This document shows, piece by piece, positions 36,138 to 54,227 of a DNA stretch of 64,000 bases (within the stretch, counting starts at the first letter, position 1; each line of letters opens with the position of its first letter). The stretch is from Amoebidium appalachense (Eukaryota > Ichthyosporea). The DNA lies in contig CAVNZM010000014.1 of assembly GCA_963693365.1 (NCBI GenBank), forward strand, positions 4,092,001 through 4,156,000, written 5' to 3'. The position numbers and the translations under genes are program-made. The notes under the pieces were generated by a model. The model saw only the letters and a program-made list of their open reading frames with translations. It was not told where the DNA came from and made no database searches.

Positions 36138-38719
36138 TCTGTTGGCTAGGACTTAATTCGCGCGTGTTCCTGCCCGCCAGCACCGAGGCCAAACTGCAGT
36201 GCAGCACAAGCCTAGTATGGAGGCAAGGAACGGGCCAGGCCTACAGAGTGGCCTGGGCTTGTGTCCTGATAGGTTAGGAGTGATGTATATAGTGGTCGTT
36301 TGTCTGAAAGGTACTAATATATAATAGTGTCGCTATGATCTGATGGGCAGAAACAAGGTGGCACCCGCTGCTTGTCTTAGAAATAGTCTTGTTGTGCACG
36401 GAAAGGTGGATCCCGCACCCTGCCACTGTGTGCCATTCTTCCTATTAAAATACCACGTATGTTGCCTTCTGCCACACAAGAATGACTCTTTCGAGTCATA
36501 ATAAACGTTTATAATCGATACTCAGCGGTCTCGGCCGCTCCACAAGCGTGCCTGGCTGCGCCTTTCTTTCTGGTATGCACACAGGCACGAGGGAGACACA
36601 TTGACGGGCAAGCCCAGGGCCTCGCGACTGCTTGCCCTGCAGTCACTTTACACCTGCTGCAGCACCTACTCTTCTCCTTTCCAAACTTGGTGTGTGTGTG
36701 TGTGTGTTCGAGCGAATGTATGTGCCGATGATCCCGGCAAAGTTGTGATGCAAAGTTGTGATGCATGCACTGTGACAATGACCTTTGAATATGTATCCGT
36801 AAATTCGCACAGTCAAAAAGTTTGAGGTGTGCATCAGCCTGAAATGACTTAAGTGCTCCTACGCGTGACGTGCCTGGGCGGCATGGTTTTCTGTACATGT
36901 GCCACTCCATCAATAATGTACATATGCTCGTGTGCAAGTCTGACGCAATGTTCGGATCCTCCGCACCTCTTTGAGCACGATAAACGGGGGAACATCGATA
37001 TCCCCGTCACGGTGCGCTTGCACGAGTGATGTATAAAATCAAGAAGGTGCACGCACGCGCGCACAAGCTTGATGCCTGTGCAGTTCCAGTCACTGTGCCA
37101 TTATGGCCGGCCTCAGTTTAAACATTATGCGTAACTCTCATGAAGGCAGTCTCACTAACCTTAGAATCCGAAAGCTCACACAACAGAGAGACCTAGGGAG
37201 AGAGAGGTCCAACAAAGCAATCAGTCTCGTGGTTGCACACATAACACATCTGCGTACACACAAATTCGCTGTATAACACGCAATAGTTGAGCGCACAGGC
37301 AACTGCAAACACTCTCCCAGTACAGGCATACGTGCATGCACACAGCGAACAAACGAACACAAAGTCAAAATGGGATGCGGAAAGACAATTGAATGAACAA
37401 TATGACCGTCGTGAAGCTTTATCTGCACGCACAAACAGGGCCTCTCTTGTGTTTGCCTGCCCCTCTCACACACCCACGTCGACACAACCCAACTGCAGCC
37501 CGGGCCCTGCACTCACATTCCCTTGATTGTCACCTGAATAGGTCTAACACGAGTTCGCATGCACACACACACCCCTGTTGACAGACGCGCACGTACCCAC
37601 GTGAACTTGAGCAGACAGCAGAGAGGCTTTGTTAAACTTTGCAATCTCAGCCCAGTGCATTGCCGCGTGACCAGCAGCCCATAACGGGAACCCAGGCACA
37701 AGCAAGCTTGTACGTGCACGCGAAGGAGAATGGACACCTCTACTATCCCCAGGGACACCGCGTGGCTGCTTCCAAGTCAGGCCACCCGTGGCTGTGCAGC
37801 CAGCTGTTCCTGTAAGCGTGCCGTGCAAAGTGGGCAATGCATGACACCGTGCATCTTGTCGGCTATATCCTCCCTGGGCATACTACTTCCCCCTGCACCG
37901 TGACGGGTGAATCGGACAGTGCACGCCCAGCCCACCAACCACACAGCCCACTAGCCTGTGATGGTGGAAGGGACCAATAAGCTGACTTGCCAACCCAACC
38001 CCATAATGGGCCTCATTCTGCAAACACGACGGTCTGCCAGCGTCTCCTATTGGACAGGTGATGCCAACACCCCGACATAGATGATGCCAACACCCCGACA
38101 TAGCTGATGCCAACACCCCGACATATATCTGATGCCAACACCCCGATATAATTGATGCCAACACCCCGACTGCACTATGAGAAACCCATTCACACCATCG
38201 CTAGCCACAACTTCCAAGCAAACACCGTAAGCAATCTAAACTTATACTGGGACGTCGACAGTCACCACAGTCCCTATGCTGATGACCAAGGCCCAACAGG
38301 TCAACGACACACGTACAGCCTCTATACAGGCCAACACATACTGCCATCACCCCCTTCAAATCAACCCATACTCACGGTCACCCTGGCAGTTGAGTGCACT
38401 TGGCCTCCTCCGCGTCCGCCTAGCAAACGTGTGCTGCGGACATATTCCCAGTCTGAGTCTGCGCCGCAGCATCCCACAGTGGAGCCTCAGGCTGGGCGGC
38501 TGCCAGGGCCGGCGGGGTTTGTTTATTGCAGCCATATATGGCAGGACCAGGAAGCCGATGATTGGTCCAGACTGGCGCCAATTCAAACAGACGGCCGCAC
38601 CATGCACGTGTTCGGCACCGGTGTTGCCGTGCACCGTACGCGTGCCACACAGGCACACACACACAGACACGTCCCCACCCACGTACGTTATATCTTCGGC
38701 GACCAGCCAGCCCAGCAAC
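36138..38719. other. Spacer upstream of ATIC
   Basis: 2.6 kb without a recognised exon. Contains a 23-bp minisatellite (38060-38170); the last few hundred bases should include the ATIC promoter. No TATA box is evident. Confidence 0.5.
38060..38170. repeat. 23-bp minisatellite
   Basis: Five units starting 'gatgccaacaccccgacata', the last diverging into 'gactgcactatgag'. Confidence 0.9.
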
Positions 38720-40413
38720 ATGGCCACGCGCACAGGTGTGTTGTTGCTCCGCTGCCTGCCCGCATGCGTGTCTGTGCGTGCCCCATACTGACCGCGGGCC
38801 GCAGCACTTCTCAGCGTGTCGGACAAGACCGGCCTCCTCGACTTCGCGAAGAGGCTGCATGCCATCGGTGTCAGGGTGCGTGCCCCACCCCAGTACTGTG
38901 TGTGCCTGTGCGTGCCTGTGCGTGCCTGTGCGTGCGTGTGCGTGCCTGTACGTGCCTGGGCGTGTCTGTTTGCCTGGCAGGGAACACAGGCCATGCAGAC
39001 ACTGACTGTCTAACCTCCAGCTGGTGGCGTCTGGCGGCACTGCCTCTGCCCTGCGTGCTGAGGGCCTGCCCGTCAGGTTCGTGCAGACACATAGCTCACT
39101 GCGTGGCCAACAAGGCTGAGCGGTGCAGGAGTTGGTTAGGGCGGAGCTTGCAGTTGGGCGGGTTGGACACCCCCTGCAGGAGAAAGGGGGGAAGGGGGGG
39201 TGGGGTGAGGGGGGTTGGGGGGATGGGGAGTGAGGGGGAGAATGGTGAATCTGGAGTAGGTATAGGACTATGTCAAGGTGGTGTAACTATGCTCGTTTAG
39301 GAGATGGAGGTTGGGCGTTGGGTTCCTTGTGTAGGGACTGATGGGTTGTTGCAGGGATGTTGCCGAGATAACGGCTGCACCCGAGATGCTGGGTGGCCGT
39401 GTCAAGACCCTGCACCCGGCCGTGCATGGCGGTGCGTGCCACGCCCTGCCCCCATCCCTCCCCTTCCGCCTCTCCTCATTTTTAAATTTAATCAGTTGCT
39501 TGACGGCCTCCAGTAGGCCGGTTTTAAACTTCGTGTGTGTCGTGCTGACACCGGGCCCACAGGTATCCTGGCCACCACCTCGGACAGGGACAAGGCAGAT
39601 ATGACCGCTCGTGGGTGTGTACCCCCAAGGGAAAAGGGGGGGTAGGGGGGAGGGGGAGAGGGGGTGCTGAAACTGCTCATGGAGGGGGGAGGGCAGGGGG
39701 GGGGGTTTGACTGACGGGGGGTGCAGGTACGACTACATCGACGTGGTGGTGTGCAACCTCTATCCCTTCGAGCAGACTGTCGCAAAGCCGGACGTGACCA
39801 TTGCCGATGCAGTGGAGAACATTGATATTGGTGCGTAGGGGGAGGGAATGCCACGTGCTTTATTGAAAGAAGTTTTTTTTTATTTTCATTTTTTGGGGGG
39901 GGGGAGGGGGACTTGCTGAGTGAGGGGGGGGGGGGGGGGGGGGGGGGGCAGGGGTAATAACAGGTTGGTGTGCAGGTGGTGTGACCCTGCTGCGTGCGGC
40001 GGCCAAAAATCACTCCCGGGTGACGGTTGTGTGCGACCCCTCGGACTACGAGCTCGGTAAGTGATGGGTGTGTGTGTGTGGGTGCATGTTTGGTAGGTGA
40101 TGGGTGTGTGTAGGTGTGGTGGGTGGGTGGGTGGGTGTTTGTCATTGTGATCTAAGTGGGTACATGTGCGTTGATGGGGCCGCTGGCCAGGACGCGTGTT
40201 TGTGCATGCATTCACGTGCGTGGTGGATGCTGATTGGGCGGTGCAGTGGCCGAGCAGCTGGCAGCCAGCAGTGCAAAGGACACAGATGAGAGCCTGCGCC
40301 AGAAGCTGGCTGTCAAGGTGTGTGTGCGTGTGCGTGTGCGTGTGCGTGTGTATGTGCGCGTGTGCGTGTGTGTGTGTGTCTCTACGTGTGCCTGTGTGGT
40401 GTGGGTGTGTGGT

Positions 40414-40476
<63 letters not shown>

Positions 40477-41214
40477 GTGCGTGCGTGTGTGTGGTGGGTG
40501 TGTTACGGTTATCGACATGGGTGGTTGGTGTGCGGGTGTGTGGCATTTGGCCTGGGGATTTGCTGAGGTGCCACAAAGGGCGCGAGGGAGGGGGAGGGGA
40601 GGGAGAGCTGATGGTAGTCACTTGCTCGCTGGCTAGATGTAGGCAGGTGGGGGGCAATGTGTATGCATTTATCTGTAGTGTGTGTGTGTGTGTGTGAAGG
40701 TGCAACCCCGGGGGGAAGAAGAGGGAGGGAAGCAGAGAGGAAGGGGGGGATGTGTGGGGGGGGTTTGTGTTAGTGACTGAAGTGTGTCTGCAGGCGTTCA
40801 ACCACACTGCAGCCTACGATGATGCGATTGCAAACTACCTGCGCCGTACATACAACCACTCAGGCCACCAGGTGGGCACTGCACATGATCTGCACACGCA
40901 CACGATTCATATACACATGGGCATACACACACACTCACACACACATACACACACACGCACATACACACACACATGGGCATACACACACACATGGGCATAC
41001 ACACACACATGAGCATGCTCATGCACATACAAACACACACACATGGGCATACACATGTATACACGTGTACACACACACAAACACACACACACACACACAT
41101 ACACACACACATGGGCATGCACACGCGCATACACACACACACATGGCCATGCACACGTGCATATACACACACACATGGGCAAGCATACACACACGCACAT
41201 ACATACACACGTGC

Positions 41215-41267
<53 letters not shown>

Positions 41268-41300
41268 GGCATACACACACGCACATACATACACACGTGC

Positions 41301-41335
<35 letters not shown>

Positions 41336-41423
41336 GGCATACACACACGCACATACATACACACGTGCTTACACACACACACACACACATGGGCATACAC
41401 ACACGCACATACATACACACGTG

Positions 41424-41454
<31 letters not shown>

Positions 41455-41550
41455 GGGCATACACACACGCACATACATGCACACGTGCTTACACACACAC
41501 ACACACACACACACATGGGCATACACACACGCACATACATACACACGTGC

Positions 41551-41585
<35 letters not shown>

Positions 41586-41618
41586 GGCATACACACACGC
41601 ACATACATACACACGTGC

Positions 41619-41665
<47 letters not shown>

Positions 41666-42526
41666 GGCAAACACACACAAGGGCATTCTGCCTCCTGCAC
41701 GTGCACGAACACACTATGGCCATAAGTACACTCTCGGACACACTCGACCACACAGGCACTGGCAACTGCACGAACATTGTGTGCCACTTTGCAGGACACA
41801 CATGTGCACACAAACGGCTACTCGTACATGCACATCGCATGACCACACATGCGCATGTAGTCTGCTCGTGGCCACATACACCTGTAGTCTGCTCGTGACC
41901 ACACACACACACACACACATACACACAATAGTCTCACGTGACACACACACACACACACGTACACACAATAGTCTCACGTGACACACACACACACACACAC
42001 ATAGCCTGCACGTGAGCACACACCCATGCACACACCTTGTCACGGTGCTGACTGGGGCTGCAGATGAGCCTCCGCTACGGCATGAACCCCCACCAGAAGC
42101 CGGCCCAGATCTACTCTGGCGACAAACCCCTGCCTATCAAGGGTATGTGCATGCTTGTGCCGTGTGTGTGTGTGTGTGTGTAAGTTTCTGTGTGTGTGCA
42201 TGTGCCATGTGTGTGTGCATGGGGGGGGGGGGGGGGGATTGGCCCTGCTTGTGCACGTGTGGTCCCCACTGTGTGCTGACATGACATTGTAGTGCTGTGC
42301 GGGTCACCTGGTTTCATCAACTTTCTGGATGCCCTCAACGGCTACCAGCTGGTGCGTGAGCTGACGGCTGCCACGGGCCTGCCTGCTGCCGCCTCCTTCA
42401 AACACGTCTCCCCGGCCGGCGCAGCTGTGGCGTCAGTGCCCGCCCCCCCCCCCCCCCTCCCCCCCCCCCCCCCCCCCTCAACCATCCATCCCCCCCCCCC
42501 CCCCCCCCCTCTCCCTCCCCCTCCTG

Positions 42527-42580
<54 letters not shown>

Positions 42581-42912
42581 CCCCGTTTTTAAGTACACTC
42601 CAGTCCCGTTTTCTCCTACCCTAGCAAGGTTGTGTTGTTCAAACAGTGTTTTGCTTCCTATCTGGCGAGTCTGGTGCCATTGGCCCCCAGAGACCAGGGC
42701 CTGTTGGTGTGTGGCCCTTTGGGCCATAGGGATGGGGTGTGACCTGATTGGCTGCAGGGCTGAGCTGAGTGAGACGGACATGAAGCTGTGCCAGGTGGAC
42801 GACCTGGGTGTGCCCCTGACCCCCATGGCCATGGCATATGCTCGTGCACGCGGTAATGCCCCCCCCCCGCCCCCTCCCCCCTCCCCCCACTCTCCCCTCC
42901 TCCTCCTCCTTC

Positions 42913-42947
<35 letters not shown>

Positions 42948-44259
42948 ACCCCACCCCGCCCTTCCACGTCCACCCTCCCCGACCTCTCCCCCCCATCCAT
43001 GCACCCTGTGATTTGCATTGGGGCTAACAGGGGGGTGCAGGTGCCGACCGCATGTCTTCGTTTGGGGACTGGATCTGCCTGTCGGGCGAGTGTGACCTGG
43101 CCACGGCCAAGATCATCTCCCGCGAGGTAATTACTAACCCTGGGTGGGGTTGGGGCCCAGGGTCATATGGGGTTAAAAGGCTGGCATAGTGCAGAGAGCC
43201 GGCCATCGCACACAGACAGTAGCACTGCCGCAGAACATATGCTTGTGCCCACACGCACATGCACACTCACTCACACATACGCACACACACAGCACATGCA
43301 CACACCCAGGCACACACATACCCCCAGACAGCACACACTCACACACATATACATACACACACACACACACACAGTACATGGCCCACCACCTACACTTATT
43401 TGCTGCGTACTCTTTTTCTCCTATCCCATATACTTTCTTAAATATTTCTCTACCTTTCATTTTCTCTTCTGTTACACATATTAATTCCCACGGCCATAAC
43501 CCCTGTGCCTGTGCAGGTGTCGGACGGCATTGTTGCGCCCAGCTACAGTGCGGAGGCATTGGAAGTTTTGCGCAAAAAGAAGGGCGGCAAGTACACGGTG
43601 CTGCAGGTCGACCCTGCCTATGTGCCCCCCCAAATGGAGCGCAGACAGGTCTTCGGCCTGACCCTCGAGCAGCTCAAGAACAACCACGGTGCGTGCACGT
43701 GCATGGCATACACATACACGTGCATGGCATACACATACACGTGCATGGCATACACATATACGTGCATATTAGACACATACACGTGCATGGCATACACATG
43801 CACGTGCATGGCATACACATACACGTGCATGGCATACACATACACGTGCATGGCATACACATACACGTGCATGGCATACACATACACGTGCATATTAGAC
43901 ACATAATCATGCACCACACACACGTGCATGTTGCATAACACACACACACGTGCACCCCACAGACGGACGTGCATCACACACACAATACACACGACTGCAC
44001 CTTGCCTGTGCTCACACAGGCACGTCGTCCACACACCCTCATACATATGCACCACCCCCAAACATAGACGTGTGCCACACACACCCTGGGCGCTCTAGAC
44101 ATGAATTTGTCATGGCCCTGCCTGTTGCCGTGCATGGGCACAGGCATGCATGGGTGTGCTGCCTGCGAGGTCTAACTGTGGGGTTTTGGTGCAGAGGTCA
44201 CGGCAGCAGACTTCAGCAACGTGGTGTCGGCAAACAAGGAGGTGGGTGGGTGGGTGTGT

Positions 44260-44290
<31 letters not shown>

Positions 44291-44837
44291 GGGGGGGGGG
44301 GGTAAGAATGTGTTGTAATACAGTACGGATTACACATTCACAACACAACGTGAAGCAGATTTAGCAATGGACACATAAAGAGTGTGCATCATAAGCAGAG
44401 CCCATTCTCAGTGGCCCCAAGTCATTTACGGTATTAGAGTTTCGACCCATTCACCCTTTGGAGGGGGGGGGGGGGGGGGGTATGGCTATGTATGGGCATG
44501 CATGCTGACTGACTGTCGTTGCAGCTGCCGGCCAATGCGCTGCGTGACCTGACTGTGGCCACCATCACCCTCAAGTACACACAGAGCAACTCAGGTGCGT
44601 GCACACAACAGGGGGAGGGGAGGGGGGGGGGGGGGGGGGGTATTTAGGGGAGTGCACGCTGACATTGGTGCTGCAGTGTGCTACGCCAAGGACGGACAGG
44701 TGATTGGCCTGGGTGCTGGCCAGCAGTCCCGCATCCACTGCACACGCCTGGCTGGGGAGAAGGCCGACAACTGGTACCTCCCCCCCCCCCCCCCCCCCCC
44801 CCCCCCACCACCACCACCACGACCACCACTACACACA

Positions 44838-44873
<36 letters not shown>

Positions 44874-46110
44874 ACCACTACCTCCCCCCCCACATCACTG
44901 TTTTTCGTGCCATGCCCCTCCCTCTCTCCCTTTTGCAATTGTGTGAGTGTGCGTGTGTGTTTCTGCGCGTGGCTGTGCGCGTCCGTGTGTGCATGCGTTT
45001 CTTCCTTGTTGTATGCATGCTCCTGTCTGCGCAGGTGTGTGGGTGTACGTGTCTGCCTGCACGCACGTGTGCACGGGCGCATTTATATTTGTGTCGTGTG
45101 CACAGGTGCATTTATATTTGTGTGGCGTGTGCACAGGTGCATTTGTATTTGTGACGGATGATGGAGCAGCAGACATGCAAGGATCAGGGTAGGCTGACAG
45201 GGGGTACAGGTGGCTGCGGCAGCACCCGCGTGTGCTGGGCATGAAGTTCAAGGCCGGGGTCAAGCGTGCTGACAAGAGCAACTTGATCGATGTCTTTGTG
45301 CGCAGCACCGTCGGTGTGGTGTGTATGCCCTCTCCTCTTGCACACACACTTTTGTGGCTGCATGTAGAGGCACTAACATCAATTACTAGGACATGGACCG
45401 TGCGTCGTGGGAGGCCTGTTTCGAGGAGGTGCCTGCGGCCCTGACCGAGGACGAGCGCATGCAGTGGCTGGCCCAGCTCAAGGGTGTGGCCCTGAGGTAT
45501 GTGCGCCATGGGGCAGCATGCATGCAGGCACACTTGGGCGGTTATGGGCACGGAGCACTTTTTACGTTTATTTGTGCAGACATGATGGCGTTCATGCACG
45601 GGATGGGCGAACACCATGGCAGATAGGCACGGGCACTTAATTCCCAGTCACATGCGGGACATGACTCAGCTGTGCACCAGCCCACACATTGGGTCACGTG
45701 ATTTGAATGTTTTTAACGCTTTGCAGGCCAATAGTATGCACATGCCTGCACGGGCACACACGCGCACTGGGGCACACGTGAAGACACACATGTGGCCATG
45801 CCCAGCACCAGGCAGGCACACACAGGCATGGGGCATATTGGTTGTATGCACATACTATCAGGAGCGTGCATGGGGTGAGAATGAGGGAAAGGAGTGCCGT
45901 GCTGTGTGTGGCCTGCCTGGGTGCTCACACGTTGGTTGCAGCTCGGATGCATTCTTCCCGTTCCGGGACAACATCGACCGTGCGGTGCTGTCGGGCGTGC
46001 AGTATGTGGCCAGCCCGTCAGGGTCTGTGCAGGACGACATCGTCATTGCCGCATGCAACGACCACAACATGACCCTGTCCCACACCACCACCCGCCTGTT
46101 CCACCACTAG
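38720..46110 (+). CDS. ATIC: Bifunctional AICAR formyltransferase / IMP cyclohydrolase
   Basis: Twenty exons give 591 aa, close to the 592 of the human enzyme: 38720-38735, 38805-38875, 39021-39076, 39355-39431, 39563-39614, 39727-39830, 39976-40056, 40247-40317, 40794-40871, 42064-42142, 42293-42431, 42758-42852, 43041-43126, 43517-43688, 44195-44241, 44525-44594, 44677-44773, 45210-45318, 45390-45496, 45942-46110. It catalyses the last two steps of de novo purine synthesis (AICAR to FAICAR to IMP) in the cytosol. Landmarks: [50 protein letters not shown] (cyclohydrolase), [29 protein letters not shown] (catalytic Lys-His), [42 protein letters not shown], and a terminal FHH. The sequence is of the animal/fungal type. 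All donors are GT; introns 9, 14 and 15 carry minisatellites or a dispersed repeat. Confidence 0.95.
41170..41690. repeat. CA-linked minisatellite in ATIC intron 9
   Basis: Seven to eight copies of a core starting 'catgggcatacacacacgca' and ending 'acacacgtgctta', separated by CA tracts of variable length, so unit length varies from about 55 to 90 bases. The core is very uniform while the spacers are not. Confidence 0.9.
43690..43905. repeat. 21-bp minisatellite in ATIC intron 14
   Basis: About ten units of 'acgtgcatggcatacacata', beginning a few bases after the donor (G|GTGCGTGCACGTGCATGG); two units are replaced by 'acgtgcatattagacacata'. Confidence 0.9.
44318..44460 (-). repeat. Dispersed repeat family, copy 3 (in ATIC intron 15)
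   Basis: On the minus strand it reads '...gggtcgaaactc...tgacttggggcc...gaatgggctctgcttatgat...', the same order of blocks as at 22741-22965 and 22453-22560. No ORF. Possibly a short non-autonomous element. Confidence 0.7.
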
Positions 46111-46586
46111 CCGCCCAACAGTTGGGGGCCCTGGGCCCTGCATACAGGATAATGGCACCCCTATCAAGAGACAGGCACACTTCTAATAAGACCATGTAGG
46201 GAAGTAAGGCACGTGAAAAGCACCTGAAAGCCCTTGATCTTGTGCAATATGCATTCCGCTACACACATCAACACACACACACACACATCCCATACAGGAG
46301 TGCTCGGCCTTGTGGTGTGGTGGGTGGGGTGCAGGCCTATGGGCCATGGCCCTATCTGGGTACCTGGTGTGCCCGGGCAAAGTGAATAATAAGCCTGCAT
46401 GTGCTGGGCACGTGCACACCAACAAATACAGTGTTGCTGCCTGCCAGACTTCCATAAATGCCCGGGTTACCCCTGGCCAGTTGGTGCTGCACCTGTAGCT
46501 GCAAAAAAAAGACATCCAACTGGTGGCTTCAGGCATTCAATAGGAGGCCTGAGTCGCCATATCATTTCAACCACCGTAGAGTACAG

Positions 46587-46620
<34 letters not shown>

Positions 46621-46787
46621 CCGTTCGTAATCTTGGGTGACGTCACCACAGTTTGGATGCATGGGTCAGCGCGCTGTAGACTACGGCCCACTGAGGTGCA
46701 GTCACTTCTCGCTGGTGGTTTTCGCAGCCAGGCCTTCGTTCTCTCCGTTGCGTGTGCGCTATGCTGACTGTTTGTTTGGAGGGCAAC
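46111..46787. other. Short spacer after ATIC
   Basis: No exon seen. Contains a (CA)n tract at 46591-46619 and, just after it, CRE-like 'ggtgacgtcacc' (about 46637-46648), possibly a promoter for the ORF at 46788. Confidence 0.5.
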
Positions 46788-47042
46788 ATGGCTTTGAGGG
46801 GTGTGCTGCTGCGGCCTGTGCGGCTGCCCTCTACCCTGTGTGCGCGTCTGCTGTGCGACAAGCCGTTCTCGTTCACGTCCAGCTACCTGCAGACAGACAC
46901 GGCACGCACGGGCAGCCATAGGCAGGTGCTGTCCAGCCGCCAGCTGCAGCAGAGGGAGCAGAGGGCCCACGGCGCACTGAGGGCCGCACGCGACTACCTG
47001 GCGAAGAAGCGCCTAAGGGAGATGGAGGGCGCGGACAAATAG
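46788..47042 (+). CDS. Hypothetical 84-aa protein with mitochondrial-type N-terminus
   Basis: ATG in a good context (GGGCAACATGGCT). The N-terminus MALRGVLLRPVRLPSTLCAR has Arg without acidic residues and looks like a mitochondrial targeting peptide. The rest is charged and probably helical (HGALRAARDYLAKKRLREME). No family recognised. High GC and lack of repeats resemble the coding exons nearby. In-frame ATGs also lie at 46752 and 46761. Likely a small mitochondrial protein if expressed. Confidence 0.45.
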   Translation: MALRGVLLRPVRLPSTLCARLLCDKPFSFTSSYLQTDTARTGSHRQVLSSRQLQQREQRAHGALRAARDYLAKKRLREMEGADK

Positions 47043-47407
47043 CGCAACACAACGTGTGGATCAAGCACAAACCAGTCGTGGGCCAAAGGGAGAATGCGGC
47101 AGGCGCTTACGGGTGGCAGAAGGCTTCAGGCTTGCTGTGGGCCGCAGGGACACCACTTATACTGGGGTGCCGCCAACAACCACTGTATGACTCTGTTCTG
47201 CACAGTAGTGGGTTGGGGAGGGGTGAAAAGGCATGGGCACACACACTCTTGCCCGTGACGTGCTGCTCGCACGACGTCTGCACAGTGTCCATGTAGGGAT
47301 GCAAGCACTGAGGTACGCCCTGTTACCGACCTGCGCGTGTTGGTTTTCGCAGTTTTAGTGGCATGACATTGTACATAGATGTGTTTCCCAGTGTACATAG
47401 ATGTGCT

Positions 47408-47439
<32 letters not shown>

Positions 47440-48857
47440 GGGGGGGGGGGGTTGAAGGAGGTATATTGCAGCCACGCACCCCTGATGTGTCGATCTTGTT
47501 AACTCCTGGTAGTTCTTGGCCCAGCTGGTCGAACTGCTCCTAGGCACGGCCACCTAAAATCCTGAAGTTTTGTCTATATGTATGGCCTGGGGGCAGCAAG
47601 CACGTAATTTGCGTATAAAAATCTGTTTTGAAAACTGAAGAAGCTCATTATGATAATGACTATGTATCGAACAGGACACGACCTAAGCTCGGCCCTTTGC
47701 CAACTGATAAAGACAGTTGAAAGAGGCATTTGTACGACTCCACTTTTTCATGAAATACAGTTGAACAACGTGCACTTGCACATGTACACGTGTACATGTC
47801 ATGGATTAAGCTAATGAGAGGATGGCCATGGGCGACACCGTGCCCTGTGGTGGGCCTGGGAGGTGACAGTGTGTGACGATAGACAAAGTCTGTGTGTGGG
47901 ACAGTGTGTGTGTTGGTTGCGTGTTTTGCTGATGGTCGAGTGTGTATTCGTGAGGGTGAGGTGGGTGGGTGATGGATCTGAGGCTGTTGGCGCTTTCTGT
48001 TTAGATGTGTGCGTATATTTCTGTGGGTGTGTGGGTGCCGTTTTTTTTTTATTTTTGTTTTTTTCTTTCTTTTTTTTTCCGGAGAGAAGGGGTAAGCAGA
48101 TGTGCTCAACAGCCTCTTACACAAGTGGCCCATATGCATGGACGTCTAGAAGAGCCACCACTACCATCGAACATGCACACACCGTCGGACTCCAACGCTA
48201 CGTTGCACACAGACAACCATATGGCAAGCAAATCTTCACTCATGAGCAAATATTCAATCATGAGCATCCGCACAGATAACCTCGATCCTCCAACGCACAC
48301 AGATGCCCCACGTGGCGTACCCCCTTGCCTGTCCAAAACAGCTGCTGTGTTGATATTTAGCCTCGTCTCACCTGGAGACTGGCAGGTCTTGACAAGAGGA
48401 GGGAGGTCTGAATTCAAACCCCAGCATATACAATAGTGTGTGTTCTGAGCCCCCCCCATACTAATATTTCTGCAGTGCATGGCTGTGATTGCCATCACAT
48501 AAACCCTGCACCCGTATGTATATAACGAGTAGACTGCATACCAATAAAGTGCACTGTGATGCACGTAGGCCCAACATACGTCAGCAACATATGGGTGCCA
48601 AGTAAATATTGACCCATATCTGCACCTAAACAGCACATGTATGGTGCCAACTTGAAGCAGATAAGATCCCACACATCTATATATATGGGTACATGGGTGC
48701 AGAGCACAAGTCACATATGCATACAGTTGCATGGGTTGTGGGGTGCTTCCCCCACATACCCACACGGTGCCTGGTGGTGCTATGGCCATCATACGACACC
48801 AACCCACCGCCATGGCCCCATACTCGCGTATCTCTAACCGTAATACTAACATGGCCT
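47043..48857. other. Spacer between the 84-aa ORF and NSE4
   Basis: 1.8 kb, poly-G at 47409-47452, T-rich tract at 48040-48080. Nothing gene-like in either strand. Confidence 0.55.
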
Positions 48858-53373
<4,516 letters not shown>

Positions 53374-53397
53374 GGCTGCGCTGTGGGTGCCGAGCAT

Positions 53398-54227
53398 GTT
53401 CCCTCGGCTACTCTCTGGCTGTGACAGCAGGGGGTTGGGTTGTCTGCGAGGCGCAAACACTCGAGAGAGAAGTTGACAGCGGTGGCGCTGCCGGGGGGAC
53501 CTGTGTTTTCTGATTGGACCAAAAGCGCGCCAAAAAGCGATGATGTCACGGTGACGTCAACGAATCGCACAAACAGCGCGTAGCATGCTGGCCGCCCAAT
53601 CACGTGGCGCTTCAAAACGTACCAATCCAAACGCGAGTTACGCCGGGGCCCTGGCAGCTCAGAAATGCAGTTGCACTTATAAATACTGCAGTCACAAATG
53701 CTGAAACTATACTGCTGTTTTATATGTGTGCATGTTTGCAAATTATTGGCTCAACAGTACAAACTTACGGCTTCAGTGAACGAGTGTAAAAAGGCCAGAA
53801 GTGTCTGCTGTGGGGACGGCATGTGGATTTGGCCCATTCTATCGGGACACTAACCAAGGCCTTTGATTGCATATTATAACAGTGCGTATTTTAAATGATG
53901 CATTACAGTGATTTAGACTGTTAAAGAGTTAAAATCATGTGCACTAGTATCGTTATGACAACTTTCCTTTATTGTCCACGGACTGAAGGCCGAGCGCCTG
54001 GCTCATGCGTGCCGCGTTCATGTTCCCGATTACAGCTCACACACCTGATAGTAGACCCTTACAAAGTGAACGGTTTTGTGGTTTGTATTAGCGTACATAC
54101 ATACTTGTAGCTGCTTTGTACATCAGTAGAGCACGATAAGCTAGCTTGCACGCAGCCTTTGCACACCACCAGACACTTCTGTACACTTCTGTCATTGCTA
54201 GCACGGTTCATATATTTCCACGCTAAC
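53398..54227. promoter_or_regulatory. Divergent promoter region of NSE4 and the bHLH-PAS gene
   Basis: 830 bases between divergent genes, with no coding signal. Near NSE4 are 'gatgatgtcacggtgacgtcaac' type CRE motifs (53535-53560), 'ccaatcacgtggc' (CCAAT plus CACGTG E-box, about 53596) and 'accaatcc' (about 53621). The half near the bHLH-PAS gene is AT-richer without a clear TATA box. Confidence 0.5.

Noticed and set aside
40819-41981. Long 'HTHTHT/TCV' open frames over the CA minisatellite
   Set aside because: Pure translation of CA/GT repeats within ATIC intron 9; no composition or motif of a protein.
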